From Candidatus Methylomirabilota bacterium (GTDB taxonomy: Bacteria > Methylomirabilota > Methylomirabilia > Rokubacteriales > CSP1-6), in NCBI GenBank assembly GCA_035315345.1, contig DATFYA010000105.1, positions 62,001 to 126,000 of the forward strand: DNA of 64,000 bases. The letters are read 5' to 3'. The translations under genes were made by a program, and so were the position numbers. Shown in pieces: positions 17,328-25,997 of this stretch. The stretch's first letter is position 1. The number at the start of each line of letters is the position of its first letter. The notes beneath the pieces were generated by a model. It saw only the letters and a list, made by a program, of their open reading frames with translations, searched no databases and was not told where the DNA came from.

Positions 17328-17356
17328 ATAGTAGTCGGGAAAGGCGTTTCTGGCAA
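17328..17356 (-). promoter_or_regulatory. Promoter of the indolepyruvate oxidoreductase gene
   Basis: Minus-strand TTGCCA (17356-17351), 17-bp spacer and TACTAT (17333-17328): 5 of 6 at each box. The leader to ATG 17281 is about 40 nt. Confidence 0.65.
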
Positions 17357-17364
17357 CCTGCGGG

Positions 17365-17997
17365 CTACTTCCGCAAGAGGGGAACGAGGTACGGCCACAG
17401 CCGGTCGACCACGATCGCGTAGCCCTCCGCGGTCGGATGGATGCCGTCGGGCTGGTTCAGGCGCGGGATGGCCCCGACGCCGTTCAGGAAGAACGGCATC
17501 AGCGGCGCATCTCGCGCTCGAGCGACCTCGCGGTAGAGCCGGTAGAAGTCGGCCGCGTAGGGGTCGCCGTAGTTCGGCGGCAATCGCATCCCCGCGATCA
17601 GCACGCGGGCGCCCGAGGCCTGGAACCGCGCGACGATCTGCTCGAGGTTCTCGCGCACCGAGGCGAGCTTCTGGCCCCGCAGCGCGTCGTTGACTCCCAG
17701 CTCGACGATCACGACCTCGGGCCGCAGGCGCAGCGCCCAGTCCACCCGGCGCAGGCCGCCGGCGGTGGTGTCTCCGGAGACGCCGGCGTTGACCACCCGG
17801 TAGTCGTAGCCCTCGCGGGTGAGGCGCGCGGCGAGCTGCGCCGGGTAGGTCTGGTCGGCGGGCACGCCGAGGCCGGAGGTGAGGCTGTCGCCGAACGCGA
17901 GCACGACGCGCTCCTCGCCGGCCGACGCGGTCGGCTGAGTCGAGCACGCGGCCACGACCTGCACGAGCAGGAGCAGGCCGCCGAGCAGCGCGCGCAT
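17365..17997 (-). CDS. TesA-like SGNH/GDSL arylesterase, lipoprotein
   Basis: 210 residues. Signal peptide with lipobox VAAC (C18). SGNH hydrolase blocks are clear: GDSLTSG with nucleophile S38, a GVSGDT block, ELGVND, and DGIHPTAEGY with D184 and H187. This matches the TesA/arylesterase subfamily acting on acyl thioesters, lysophospholipids or aryl esters in the periplasm. In E. coli tesA is divergent from ybbA-ybbP; here the same ABC pair follows on the other strand with one extra gene in between, supporting the assignment. It is divergent from the next gene by only 21 bp. Confidence 0.88.
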   Translation of the reverse strand: MRALLGGLLLLVQVVAACSTQPTASAGEERVVLAFGDSLTSGLGVPADQTYPAQLAARLTREGYDYRVVNAGVSGDTTAGGLRRVDWALRLRPEVVIVELGVNDALRGQKLASVRENLEQIVARFQASGARVLIAGMRLPPNYGDPYAADFYRLYREVARARDAPLMPFFLNGVGAIPRLNQPDGIHPTAEGYAIVVDRLWPYLVPLLRK

Positions 17998-18003
17998 GGC
18001 GCC

Positions 18004-18013
18004 AGTGTAGTAT
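18004..18013. promoter_or_regulatory. Overlapping divergent -10 boxes in a 21-bp intergenic gap
   Basis: The gap 17998-18018 holds TAGTAT on the plus strand (18008-18013, 5 nt before GTG 18019) and TACACT on the minus strand (18009-18004, 6 nt before ATG 17997). The two hexamers overlap by two bases. No -35 box is evident for either. Both transcripts would start at or next to the start codon. Confidence 0.4.
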
Positions 18014-18018
18014 GGGCC

Positions 18019-19062
18019 GTGTCCGCCCGCCGCCCGCGCTCCGCTGCGCTGCTCTGCTGGCTGGCCGCGGTGTGCCTCCTCGCGCCGGGCGGCCTCGCCA
18101 CCGCGCCCGGGGTCGCCGCGCTGACCTCCGCCGAGCTCGGGGTGGTGGTCAACGTGGCCGATCCGAAGAGCGTGGAGATCGGCGAGTACTACGCGCGGCG
18201 GCGCGAAATTCCCCGGGAGAACGTCGTCCCCATCACGCTGCCGGTCGGCCAGGGGCAGATCACACGTCAGGAGTTCGAGAGCGCGAAGGCCGAGCTCGAC
18301 GCCCACCTCCCCGCCGCGGTCCAGGTTCTGGCGCTGGCCTGGACGACTCCGTTCCGGGTGGACTGCCTGTCGGTCACCACCGCCTTCGCCTTCGGCTTCG
18401 ATCCCGCCTTCTGCGCGGAGGGCTGCCGGCCGACGAAGCCGAGCCCGTACTTCAACTCCAACCGCCGGGCGCCGTTCCGCGACCTCACGATGCGGCCCGC
18501 GATGCTGCTGGCCGGGACGACGGTGGCGGACGTCCGCGCCCTGATCGACCGCGGCGTGGCCTCGGACGGAACGTTCCCGTCCGGTACCGCGTATCTGCTG
18601 TCCACCTCGGACCGGGCCCGCAACACCCGCGCGGCCCGCTACGACCTGGTGGAGAAGCTCGGCCTGCCGCTGCGGGTCCAGCGCCTCGACGCCGACCAGC
18701 TGCGCGACCGCCAGGACGTGCTCTTCTACTTCACCGGCGTCGGCGTGGTTGGAGGCCTCGAGACGCTGCACTTCCTGCCCGGCGCGGTCGCCGATCACCT
18801 GACCTCGAGCGGCGGCGTGCTCACCGGCCACGAGCAGATGAGCGCGCTGCGCTGGCTCGAGGCGGGCGCCACCGGCAGCTACGGCACGGTGGCGGAGCCG
18901 TGCAACTTCCCGATGAAGTTCCCGTTCCCCGCGCTGCTGATCGCCCGCTACATGCGCGGCGAGACGTTGATCGAGGCGTACTGGAAGAGCGTCGCGTGGC
19001 CCGGGCAGGGCCTGTTCATCGGCGAGCCGCTGGCCGCGCCGTTCCGATCGCGGCCCCGCTAG
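18019..19062 (+). CDS. TIGR03790-family exported protein
   Basis: 347 residues, GTG start. N-terminal signal peptide (hydrophobic stretch about 10-33). The family pattern NVADPKSVEIGEYYARRREIPRENVVPI is visible at the start of the mature part, followed by a QVLALAWTTPFRV segment and GHEQMSALRWLEAGATGSYGTV near the end. The biochemical role of this family is not known to me. Its position between the esterase and the YbbA/YbbP pair makes a periplasmic or membrane-lipid role possible, but that is inference. No ribosome site is seen; a -10 box lies only 5 nt upstream. Confidence 0.75.
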   Translation: MSARRPRSAALLCWLAAVCLLAPGGLATAPGVAALTSAELGVVVNVADPKSVEIGEYYARRREIPRENVVPITLPVGQGQITRQEFESAKAELDAHLPAAVQVLALAWTTPFRVDCLSVTTAFAFGFDPAFCAEGCRPTKPSPYFNSNRRAPFRDLTMRPAMLLAGTTVADVRALIDRGVASDGTFPSGTAYLLSTSDRARNTRAARYDLVEKLGLPLRVQRLDADQLRDRQDVLFYFTGVGVVGGLETLHFLPGAVADHLTSSGGVLTGHEQMSALRWLEAGATGSYGTVAEPCNFPMKFPFPALLIARYMRGETLIEAYWKSVAWPGQGLFIGEPLAAPFRSRPR

Positions 19063-19105
19063 CCGCCGGGCCCCGCCCGCTCGCTTGTGTAGTATGGACG
19101 GCGCC

Positions 19106-19771
19106 ATGATCTCCGTGTCTGGGCTCTCCATGCGGCTGGCCAGCGGCGGCCGGGTCGTGACCATCCTCACCGACGTGTCGCTGGAGGTGCCGGCCGGTCA
19201 GTTCCTCGCCATCGCGGGGCCGTCGGGCAGCGGCAAGTCGACCCTGCTCGGGCTCGTCGCGGGGCTGGATCAGCCGACCGCCGGGCGCATCGAGGTGGCG
19301 GGTGTCGACGTCACCGCCCTCGACGAGGATGCCCTCGCCCGCTTCCGACGCGATCACGTCGGCTACGTCTTCCAGTCCTATCATCTGATCCCGACGCTCA
19401 CCGCGCAGGAGAACGTGGCGGTGCCGCTCGAGCTGGCCGGGCGCCGCGGCGCGGGCGATCGGGCCCGGGCCCTCCTCGCCGAGCTGGGGCTGGCCGGGCG
19501 CGCCCACCACTATCCGGTGCAGCTCTCCGGCGGCGAGCAGCAGCGGGTCGCGGTGGCGCGCGCCATCGCACTCGAGCCGCCGCTGCTCCTGGCCGACGAG
19601 CCCACCGGCAATCTCGACTCCGCGACCGGCAAGCAGATCATCGACCTGCTGGTCGGCGTCAATCGTCGTCTCGGCTGCACGCTGGTGCTGGTCACCCACG
19701 ACGCGGCGCTGGCCGCGCACGCCGATCGCGTGGTCACCCTGCGCGACGGTCGCATCGTGAGCGACGAGTGA
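19106..19771 (+). CDS. ABC transporter ATP-binding protein, YbbA/LolD type
   Basis: 221 residues. Walker [10 protein letters not shown] (38-46), Q-loop FQSYHL, signature LSGGEQQR (140-147), Walker [14 protein letters not shown] and H-loop VTHD. The LolD/MacB/YbbA clade powers FtsX-type permeases that extract or move lipids and hydrophobic substrates, and this gene overlaps such a permease by 4 bp. ATG 19106 is chosen because the ABC fold begins immediately; an in-frame ATG at 19094 and TTG at 19085 are alternatives. A TAGTAT box ends 10 nt upstream. Confidence 0.93.
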   Translation: MISVSGLSMRLASGGRVVTILTDVSLEVPAGQFLAIAGPSGSGKSTLLGLVAGLDQPTAGRIEVAGVDVTALDEDALARFRRDHVGYVFQSYHLIPTLTAQENVAVPLELAGRRGAGDRARALLAELGLAGRAHHYPVQLSGGEQQRVAVARAIALEPPLLLADEPTGNLDSATGKQIIDLLVGVNRRLGCTLVLVTHDAALAAHADRVVTLRDGRIVSDE

Positions 19772-22278
19772 CCGGCTTCGTGCTCCGCCTCGCCTGGCGC
19801 GAGACGCGGGGCGCCTGGCGCGCCTTCGGCTACTTCTTCGCCTGCGTCACCCTCGGAGTCGCCGCGCTCGTCGGGGTGGGCAGCTTCGCGGACAGCCTCG
19901 AGCGCACCGTGGCGCACTCGGCGCGATCCCTGATGGGCGGCGACGTGGAGATCCGCAGCAGCCAGCCCCTGCCGGTGCCGCCCGAGCAGATCGTGGCCGC
20001 CGCGGGCCTCTCGCGGGAGTCCGTCGCGGTCACGCGCGTGCGCGAGGTGGTGGCGATGGCGCAGGCCGGCCCGCACGTGACCCAGCTGGTGGAGCTGAAG
20101 GCGGTGGAGGCGGGCTATCCGCTCCACGGGGCGCTGGTGACCGAGCCGGCCGGCGCGCTCGACACGCTCATCGGCGACGGGCGCGCGCTGGTGCACGAGT
20201 CGCTGCTGTCCCGTCTCGGGCTGCGCGTGGGCGACTCCTTCCGCGTGGGCGCGGCCGAGCTGACCATCACCGGGGTGATCCTGAAGGAGCCGGATCGCGC
20301 GATCGGCGTCTTCTCGCTGGGGCCGCGCGTGCTGATCGCGGCCGCGGATCTCGACCGCACCGCCCTCATCCAGCCGGGCAGCCGCGTGCGCCATCGGACC
20401 CTGTTCCGCCTGCCGGACGGCGGGAACGCCGAGGCCTTTCGCGATCGCGCCGCCGCCCGGCTGCCGATCGCCCAGCGCGTGACGACGTACACCCAGGCCC
20501 AGCCCGGCCTCCGCCGGTTCTGGGATCAGCTCACGATGTACCTCGGCCTCACCGGCCTGGTCGCCCTCATGGTCGGCGGCATCGGGGTGGCGGTGAGCGT
20601 GAGCGCCTTCATGGCGGACAAGCAGGCCTCGATCGCGATCATGAAGGCGCTCGGGGCGGGCTGGCGGCCGCTGCTGATCGCGTACCTGCTCCAGATCGCG
20701 GCGCTCGGGCTGGGCGGCAGCCTCCTCGGCGCCGCGCTCGGCAGCCTGATCCAGCCGCTGCTCGCGCCGGCGCTGACGCGCCTGCTGCCCATCGACCTGA
20801 CTTTGACGTTCTCGACGCGCGCGGTGCTGCGGGGGCTCGCGATGGGCGTGGGCGTGACGCTGCTCTACGCGCTCTGGCCCCTGCTCCGCATCCGGCATGT
20901 GCCGCCCGCGCTGATCCTGCGCCGCGAGGCGGAGGCCCGCCGGCCCGGCCGCCGGCCGTGGCTCGCGATGGTGCCGATCGCGCTCGGGCTGGCTGCGCTC
21001 GCCCTCTGGCAGGCCGGCTCGTGGAAGATCGGCGCGCTGTTCGCGGGCGGCCTCGCGGTCGCGCTCGGGCTGCTGGCCCTGGGCGCCCGCGGGGTCGTCG
21101 CCCTCGCGCGGCGGGTGCCCTGGCGCGGGGCGGCCTGGCGTCAGGGCGCGGCCAACCTGCACCGGCCGGGCAGCCAGGCGGGACCGGTGCTGGTCTCGCT
21201 GGGGCTGGCGGTGATGCTCGTGGTCGCCATCGCGGTGCTCGAGAGCGGCCTGCGCTCGCAGATGACCGACCGCGGCCCCGACGAGACTCCCGCGTTCTTC
21301 TTCATCGACATCCAGCCCGATCAGGCCGAGCCGTTCGCGCGTCTCGTGGCCGAGCACGGCGCGATCGCGCCCGCCGAGCTGACCCCGGTAGTGCGCGCCC
21401 GGCTGGCCGCGATCAACGGCGCGCCGATCTCCCCGCCCGAGCGGACGCGTCGCGAGGAGACCTGGGCCCTCACGCGCGAGTACGTGCTCACGTGGGCGAA
21501 GGAGCCACCGCGCCACAACACGGTGGTGGCGGGGCGCTGGTGGACGGCCGCCGAGGCGGCGGGGGAGCCGCTGATCTCGGTGGAGGAGGAGATCGCCGGC
21601 CAGCTCGGGGTGCGTCCGGGCGATCGACTGACCTTCGACGTGCAGGGCGTACCCGTCGCCGCGCGCGTCTCCAATCTCCGCCACGTGGACTGGCGCAGCC
21701 TCACGTCCAACTTCTTCGTGATCTTCTCGCCCGGCGCGCTCGAGGGCGCCCCGAGCACCTTCATCGCCACCGTGCAGACGCGCCCCGACCGGGAAGGCCC
21801 CATGCAATCGGCGGTGGTGGCCGAGCTGCCCAACGTCACCGCGATCCCGGTCCGCGAAGTCCTGGAGCGCGTGCGCGGCGTGCTCGACCAGATCGCCCTC
21901 GCGGTCCGGCTGGTCGCCGCGTTCAGCATCGTGGCCGGCCTCGTGGTGATGGCGGGGGCGCTGGCGATCACCCGGCAGCAGCGCCTCTACCAGTCGGTGA
22001 TCCTGAAGGTCGTCGGGGCCACGCGCGGCTTCGTCGCCCGCGTCTTCGCGGTCGAGTACGTCCTCCTCGGCGCGGCCGCCGGGGTCACGGGCAGCGCGCT
22101 CGCCGCCGCGCTGGCCTGGGCGGTGATGCGCTGGGCCTTCGACCTGCCGGGACGATGGGCGCCCGGCGCCCTGCTCGCCGGGGTGCTCTCGGCGACCGGG
22201 CTCGCGCTGCTGGTCGGGCTCCTCGGCACGCGGCGGCTCCTGGGGCGGCGGCCGCTCGGCGTGCTGCGCGGCGAGTGA
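19768..22278 (+). CDS. FtsX-family ABC permease, YbbP type
   Basis: 836 residues with two FtsX domains: a first membrane helix (about 20-42), a large periplasmic domain, three helices around 255-370, a mid-chain pair near 395-445, a helix near 465-485, a second periplasmic domain, and three C-terminal helices (about 710-825). This double-FtsX layout with extra central helices is that of YbbP/lipoprotein-release-like permeases. Starts with GTG or ATG-like codon in a 4-bp overlap with the ATPase gene, and overlaps the next gene by 4 bp, so the three are cotranslated. Substrate is probably a lipid or lipid-linked compound at the envelope. Confidence 0.9.
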   Translation: MTGFVLRLAWRETRGAWRAFGYFFACVTLGVAALVGVGSFADSLERTVAHSARSLMGGDVEIRSSQPLPVPPEQIVAAAGLSRESVAVTRVREVVAMAQAGPHVTQLVELKAVEAGYPLHGALVTEPAGALDTLIGDGRALVHESLLSRLGLRVGDSFRVGAAELTITGVILKEPDRAIGVFSLGPRVLIAAADLDRTALIQPGSRVRHRTLFRLPDGGNAEAFRDRAAARLPIAQRVTTYTQAQPGLRRFWDQLTMYLGLTGLVALMVGGIGVAVSVSAFMADKQASIAIMKALGAGWRPLLIAYLLQIAALGLGGSLLGAALGSLIQPLLAPALTRLLPIDLTLTFSTRAVLRGLAMGVGVTLLYALWPLLRIRHVPPALILRREAEARRPGRRPWLAMVPIALGLAALALWQAGSWKIGALFAGGLAVALGLLALGARGVVALARRVPWRGAAWRQGAANLHRPGSQAGPVLVSLGLAVMLVVAIAVLESGLRSQMTDRGPDETPAFFFIDIQPDQAEPFARLVAEHGAIAPAELTPVVRARLAAINGAPISPPERTRREETWALTREYVLTWAKEPPRHNTVVAGRWWTAAEAAGEPLISVEEEIAGQLGVRPGDRLTFDVQGVPVAARVSNLRHVDWRSLTSNFFVIFSPGALEGAPSTFIATVQTRPDREGPMQSAVVAELPNVTAIPVREVLERVRGVLDQIALAVRLVAAFSIVAGLVVMAGALAITRQQRLYQSVILKVVGATRGFVARVFAVEYVLLGAAAGVTGSALAAALAWAVMRWAFDLPGRWAPGALLAGVLSATGLALLVGLLGTRRLLGRRPLGVLRGE

Positions 22279-23078
22279 CCCTCGCGGAGCGGCTGCGCAC
22301 GCTCTATCCGGAGGCGTCGAGCCGGAGCCTCCGGCAGTGGCTCGAGAGCGGGCGCGTGACCGTCGACGGCCGCGCGTGCCGCGACGGGCGGCTGCCGGTC
22401 GGCCCGGACGCGGTGATCGGGCTCGGCGCGCGCCGGCGCGCGGTCTTCCCGCGCGAGCTGACCCTCGTCCACGAGGACGACGCGCTGCTGGTGGTGGTCA
22501 AGCCGTCCGGCCTGCTCACCATCGCCACCGAGCGGGAGCGCGCGCGCACCGTCTATCGCCTGCTCCGGGACTACCTCGCGGCCAAGCGGCAGCGGCCGTT
22601 CATCGTCCACCGGCTGGATCGCGAGACGTCGGGGCTGCTGGTGCTCGCCAAGAGCGAGCCGGTGAAGCGCGCGCTCCAGGCGCAGTTCGAGGCGCGGAGC
22701 GTGGAGCGCGTGTACCGGGCGCTGGTCGACGGCCGGCCGCCGCGCGCGGAGGGCACGCTCGAGAGCCGGCTGGCCGAGGATCGGATGCTGCGGGTGCGAT
22801 CGGCGGCGCGCGGCCGGCTCGCGATCACCCGCTATCGCGTGATCGGCCGGCGCCGCGAGGGCACGCTCCTCGAGCTGCGCCTGGGCACGGGACGCCGTCA
22901 CCAGATCCGCGTGCAGCTGGCCGAGTCCGGCTGCCCGATCGTGGGCGACCTCGCTCACGGCGGGCCCCGGAGCGCGGCGGGACGGCTCTGCCTGCACGCG
23001 ATGCGGCTGGCCTTCGAGCACCCGGTCACGCGGCGACCCGTCGCCTTCGAGAGCGCGCCGCCCGGCGACTGGGTATAA
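22275..23078 (+). CDS. RluA/RluD-family pseudouridine synthase
   Basis: 267 residues. GTG start overlaps the permease stop (GTGA). An S4 RNA-binding domain (about 1-55) precedes the catalytic domain with HRLDRETSG (catalytic D115), followed by the [14 protein letters not shown] block. Isomerises uridine in rRNA or tRNA; the exact target (RluC/RluD/TruC-like) cannot be fixed here. The stop codon lies inside a perfect TATAAT (23074-23079) that could be part of a promoter for the SDR gene, but no convincing -35 accompanies it. Confidence 0.9.
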   Translation: MTLAERLRTLYPEASSRSLRQWLESGRVTVDGRACRDGRLPVGPDAVIGLGARRRAVFPRELTLVHEDDALLVVVKPSGLLTIATERERARTVYRLLRDYLAAKRQRPFIVHRLDRETSGLLVLAKSEPVKRALQAQFEARSVERVYRALVDGRPPRAEGTLESRLAEDRMLRVRSAARGRLAITRYRVIGRRREGTLLELRLGTGRRHQIRVQLAESGCPIVGDLAHGGPRSAAGRLCLHAMRLAFEHPVTRRPVAFESAPPGDWV

Positions 23079-23111
23079 TCCGCGCGTTCGCGCGCGCGGC
23101 CGCGCGCCGCC

Positions 23112-23150
23112 CCTCACCCTGCCCTCTCCCCGGAGGGGAGAGGGAGAAGG
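23112..23150. repeat. Single copy of the CCCTCTCCCC palindromic repeat
   Basis: A perfect 10-bp hairpin (CCCTCTCCCC at 23122-23131, GGGGAGAGGG at 23135-23144, loop gga) preceded by CCTCACCCTG. The same sequence family occurs as a tandem array at 28571-28740. It lies between the pseudouridine synthase and the SDR gene and could end the upstream transcript. Confidence 0.75.
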
Positions 23151-23182
23151 CCCCCGAGGGAGAGCCGGAGGAGACTCGCGCC

Positions 23183-23980
23183 ATGGCCGCGTCGCCCTTT
23201 TCGATCGAGAACAAGGTCGCCATCGTCACCGGTGGCGGCGTCGGCATCGGCAAGTCGATCGCGATCGAGTTCGCCCGCGCCGGCGCCGACGTGGTGATCG
23301 CAAGCCGCAAGATCGAGAACCTGGAGCCGGTCACCGCCGAGATCCAGAAGCTGGGCCGCCGCTCCTTCTGCGTGGCGCTCGACGTGCGACAGGAAGACCA
23401 GGTCAAGGGCCTGGTCGAGCGCACCGTCAAGGAGATGGGCCGCCTCGACGTCATGGTCAACAACGCGGGGGCCTCGTTCCGGGCCAAGGTCGAGGACATC
23501 TCGGCCAACGGCTGGAACACGGTGATCGGCATCAACCTCAACGGGACCTTCTTCGGCTGCAAGTGGGCGGGCAAGCAGATGATGGAACAGCCGGGCGGCG
23601 GCTCCATCATCAACATCTCGTCGATCGCTGGCGTCTACGGCTCGACCATGATGTCGCACTACGGCGCCGCCAAGGCCGCGGTGATCACCTTCACCCGCGA
23701 GCTGGGCATGGCGTGGGGCCGCCGGGGCGTCCGGGTGAACTGCATCGCGCCCGGGCCGATCGAGACCGAGGGCTACATGGGCGTGCTCACCAAGCAGGAC
23801 CCCGCCGCGGCCAAGAAGGCCTACGACACGGTGGCCGCCCGCGTCGGCATGGGACGCTGGGGCACGGTGGAGGAGATCGCCTATCCCTGCATCTTCCTCG
23901 CCTCCGCGGCGGCCTCGTTCATGAACGGCGAGACCATCGTGATCGACGGCGGCGCGCCGCCCCAGCTCGGCGAGGGCTGA
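23183..23980 (+). CDS. Short-chain dehydrogenase/reductase (classical SDR)
   Basis: 265 residues. Rossmann motif TGGGVGIG (16-23), NNAG (93-96), and catalytic Ser147-Tyr160-Lys164 (SSIAG, YGAAK). The GPIETEGYM loop and C-terminal DGG pattern are typical of FabG-like or 2,4-dienoyl-CoA reductase-like SDRs using NAD(P)H. A GGAGGAG ribosome site 9 nt upstream fixes ATG 23183. Substrate is unknown; an enoyl- or keto-acyl intermediate is plausible given the thiolase nearby, but the two genes are not in one operon. Confidence 0.92.
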   Translation: MAASPFSIENKVAIVTGGGVGIGKSIAIEFARAGADVVIASRKIENLEPVTAEIQKLGRRSFCVALDVRQEDQVKGLVERTVKEMGRLDVMVNNAGASFRAKVEDISANGWNTVIGINLNGTFFGCKWAGKQMMEQPGGGSIINISSIAGVYGSTMMSHYGAAKAAVITFTRELGMAWGRRGVRVNCIAPGPIETEGYMGVLTKQDPAAAKKAYDTVAARVGMGRWGTVEEIAYPCIFLASAAASFMNGETIVIDGGAPPQLGEG

Positions 23981-23996
23981 TCGTCCGGGTCCTCCC

Positions 23997-24863
23997 GTGC
24001 CCGAGCTGCCCGAGGTCGAGGCCGCGCGGCGCGCGGCCCAGAACATCGCGGCGGGACGTCGCATCGTCGAGGCGCACGTCGCCGACGACCCGATCGTCTT
24101 CGAAGGCGTCACCCCGGCTCGCTTTCGCCGCGCGCTGGTCGGCCGTCGCGTGCGGGCGGTGCGGCGTCACGGCAAGCACCTCTGGCTCGAGCTGGACCGG
24201 CGACCGTGGCCGTGCCTCCACTTCGGCATGACCGGCGGCATTCATGTGTCCGGCCCGCACCGGGGCGGCCCCACGGGCCGGGCGGTGCGGCTGGTGTCGG
24301 ACGGGCGCGTGAGCCGGCCGGACTGGCCACCGCGCTTCACCAAGCTGCACCTGCGCTTCGCCGACGGGGGCGAGCTGGCGCTGGCCGACGGCCGTCGGCT
24401 CGGCCGCATCCGGCTGCGTCAGGACCCGCCCGCCGAGCCGCCGATCAGCGCGCTGGGCTTCGACGCCTGGCGCGCCCTGCCGACCCCCGCGCGCTTCCAC
24501 GCGATGCTCCGGGAGCGCAACGCGCCGATCAAGGCGGTGCTGCTCGACCAGTCGTTCGCGGCGGGCATCGGCAACTGGATCGCCGACGAGGTCCTGTACC
24601 AGGCGGGGATCGCGCCGAAGCGCCGGGCCAGGACGCTGTCTCTTGCGGAGGCTCGGCGGCTGCGCAGCAAGATCCGCGCGGTGATCGGCCGCGCGGTGGG
24701 CGCGGGCTCCGACAGCGACCGCTTCCCCCGCTGGTGGCTGTTCCACCGCCGCTGGGGTCATCGGCGCGGCGGACCGCCGGCCACCACCGTGCGCGGCGAG
24801 CACATCCGCCACGAGACGGTCGGCGGGCGGACCACCGCCTGGGTGCCGTCGGCGCAGCGCTGA
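23997..24863 (+). CDS. Formamidopyrimidine-DNA glycosylase / endonuclease VIII family, zinc-less
   Basis: 288 residues starting with GTG then PELPEVE, the Fpg/Nei signature in which P2 is the Schiff-base nucleophile and E3 the catalytic acid. The H2TH region AAGIGNWIADEVLYQAGI follows. The usual C-terminal four-Cys zinc finger is missing; instead the end reads WLFHRRWGHRRGG... TVGGRTTAWVPSAQ, which keeps the 'GGRTT.WVP' hairpin that carries the finger arginine. This resembles the zincless finger of plant FPG and NEIL1-like enzymes. Role: excision of oxidised bases such as 8-oxoguanine or formamidopyrimidines. Sixteen bp after the SDR gene. Confidence 0.88.
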   Translation: MPELPEVEAARRAAQNIAAGRRIVEAHVADDPIVFEGVTPARFRRALVGRRVRAVRRHGKHLWLELDRRPWPCLHFGMTGGIHVSGPHRGGPTGRAVRLVSDGRVSRPDWPPRFTKLHLRFADGGELALADGRRLGRIRLRQDPPAEPPISALGFDAWRALPTPARFHAMLRERNAPIKAVLLDQSFAAGIGNWIADEVLYQAGIAPKRRARTLSLAEARRLRSKIRAVIGRAVGAGSDSDRFPRWWLFHRRWGHRRGGPPATTVRGEHIRHETVGGRTTAWVPSAQR

Positions 24864-24867
24864 CGCG

Positions 24868-24884
24868 GCGGCCCCGGCGGCCGC
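24868..24884. terminator. Bidirectional hairpin between convergent genes
   Basis: GCGGCC (24868-24873), five-base loop, GGCCGC (24879-24884). It fills the 21-bp gap between the stop codons of the glycosylase and the membrane fusion protein. No U-tract on either strand. Confidence 0.4.
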
Positions 24885-25997
24885 TCAGTCGAGGCGGACG
24901 CGCTCGCCCGGTCGGAGGCCGCTCACGATCTCGGTGGTGAGGCCGTCCGAGACGCCCAGCTCGACCGACCGCGGCTCCCAGATCCCCGGCGCGGTCTCGA
25001 CGGTCACGTAGGGTCGGCCCGCGCGGAACTGCAGGGCCCGCTCGGGCAGCGCGAGCGCGCGCTCCCGGTGCGCCACCACCACCTCGGCGGTCGCACTGTA
25101 CCCGGCGCGCACCACGCGCCCGGGTTTGAGCGTCAGGGCGGCGCGGATCTCGAACGTGGTGACACCATCCTTCTCGACCGCCTTGGGGGCGATGAAGTCC
25201 AGCCGCGCGTCGTAGCGCTCCCCGGGCAGCGCGCCGATCGCCACCGCCGCGGGCATCCCGAGGCGCAGGCTTCCCGCGTCGGGCTCGTCCACCTTGCCGC
25301 GGAAGACGAGATCGGACATGTCGGCGATCGACACGATCGTCGTGCCTTCGTTGAAGGTGTTGCTCTCGATGACGAAGGCCCCGATCTCGATCGGGCGCTC
25401 CAGGATGGTCCCGGGGGCGGTGGCCCGCACCTCCGAGGCGCTCCGCCCCAGCGCGGTCGAGGCGCCGGTCATCACGATCTCGAGCCGGCGGCGCGCCGCG
25501 GCGAGGCGCTGCTCGGCCAGCTGCAGGTCCCGCTCGAGCTTCTCGTAGTCGGCGCGCGCCACCAGATCTCGCCGGAAGAGGCGCTCGATGCGCCGGAAGT
25601 CCTGCTCGGCGTGCTGCTGACTGATCCGCGCGCTGTCCAGCTCGGCCTCCGCCGCGCTCACGTCGGCCGGGTTGGGGAGCGGACGGATCACCGCGAGCAG
25701 GTCGCCGGTCCGCACGACGTCGCCGCGCGCCACCAGGACTTTCTCGATGACCCCGGAGATCTGCGGCTTGACGTTGACCTCCTTGCGCGGAGCGATCGTG
25801 CCGTTGGCGATGACGGCGCGCCGGATCGTGGCGGGAGCCGCCTCGATCGTCCGGTACTCCGCCTCCGAGCGCCGGGCCTTGGGGTAGATGAGGTACGCGG
25901 ACGCGCCGAGGAGCCCGAGCGCGAAGACGGCGAGGAGCACCGCGACGGCCGCGCGGCGCGCCCGTCCCTCGTGGCGGCCCGGCAGCTCGTCACTCAT
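24885..25997 (-). CDS. HlyD/MacA-type membrane fusion protein
   Basis: 370 residues. N-terminal membrane anchor (about 17-37), split lipoyl domain (IANGTIAPRKEVNVKPQISGVIEKVLVARGDVV, then TAPGTILERPIEIGAFV), coiled-coil hairpin (about 105-175), and beta-barrel and membrane-proximal domains. It bridges an inner-membrane ABC permease to an outer-membrane channel. The start overlaps the permease stop by 8 bp, so the two are cotranslated, permease first. Neither an ATPase nor a TolC-type gene is next to it. Confidence 0.9.
   Translation of the reverse strand: MSDELPGRHEGRARRAAVAVLLAVFALGLLGASAYLIYPKARRSEAEYRTIEAAPATIRRAVIANGTIAPRKEVNVKPQISGVIEKVLVARGDVVRTGDLLAVIRPLPNPADVSAAEAELDSARISQQHAEQDFRRIERLFRRDLVARADYEKLERDLQLAEQRLAAARRRLEIVMTGASTALGRSASEVRATAPGTILERPIEIGAFVIESNTFNEGTTIVSIADMSDLVFRGKVDEPDAGSLRLGMPAAVAIGALPGERYDARLDFIAPKAVEKDGVTTFEIRAALTLKPGRVVRAGYSATAEVVVAHRERALALPERALQFRAGRPYVTVETAPGIWEPRSVELGVSDGLTTEIVSGLRPGERVRLD

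Noticed and set aside
23074-23079. Perfect TATAAT at the end of the pseudouridine synthase gene
   Set aside because: No -35 at 16-18 bp and part of it is coding; kept only as a possible SDR promoter, not as a feature.
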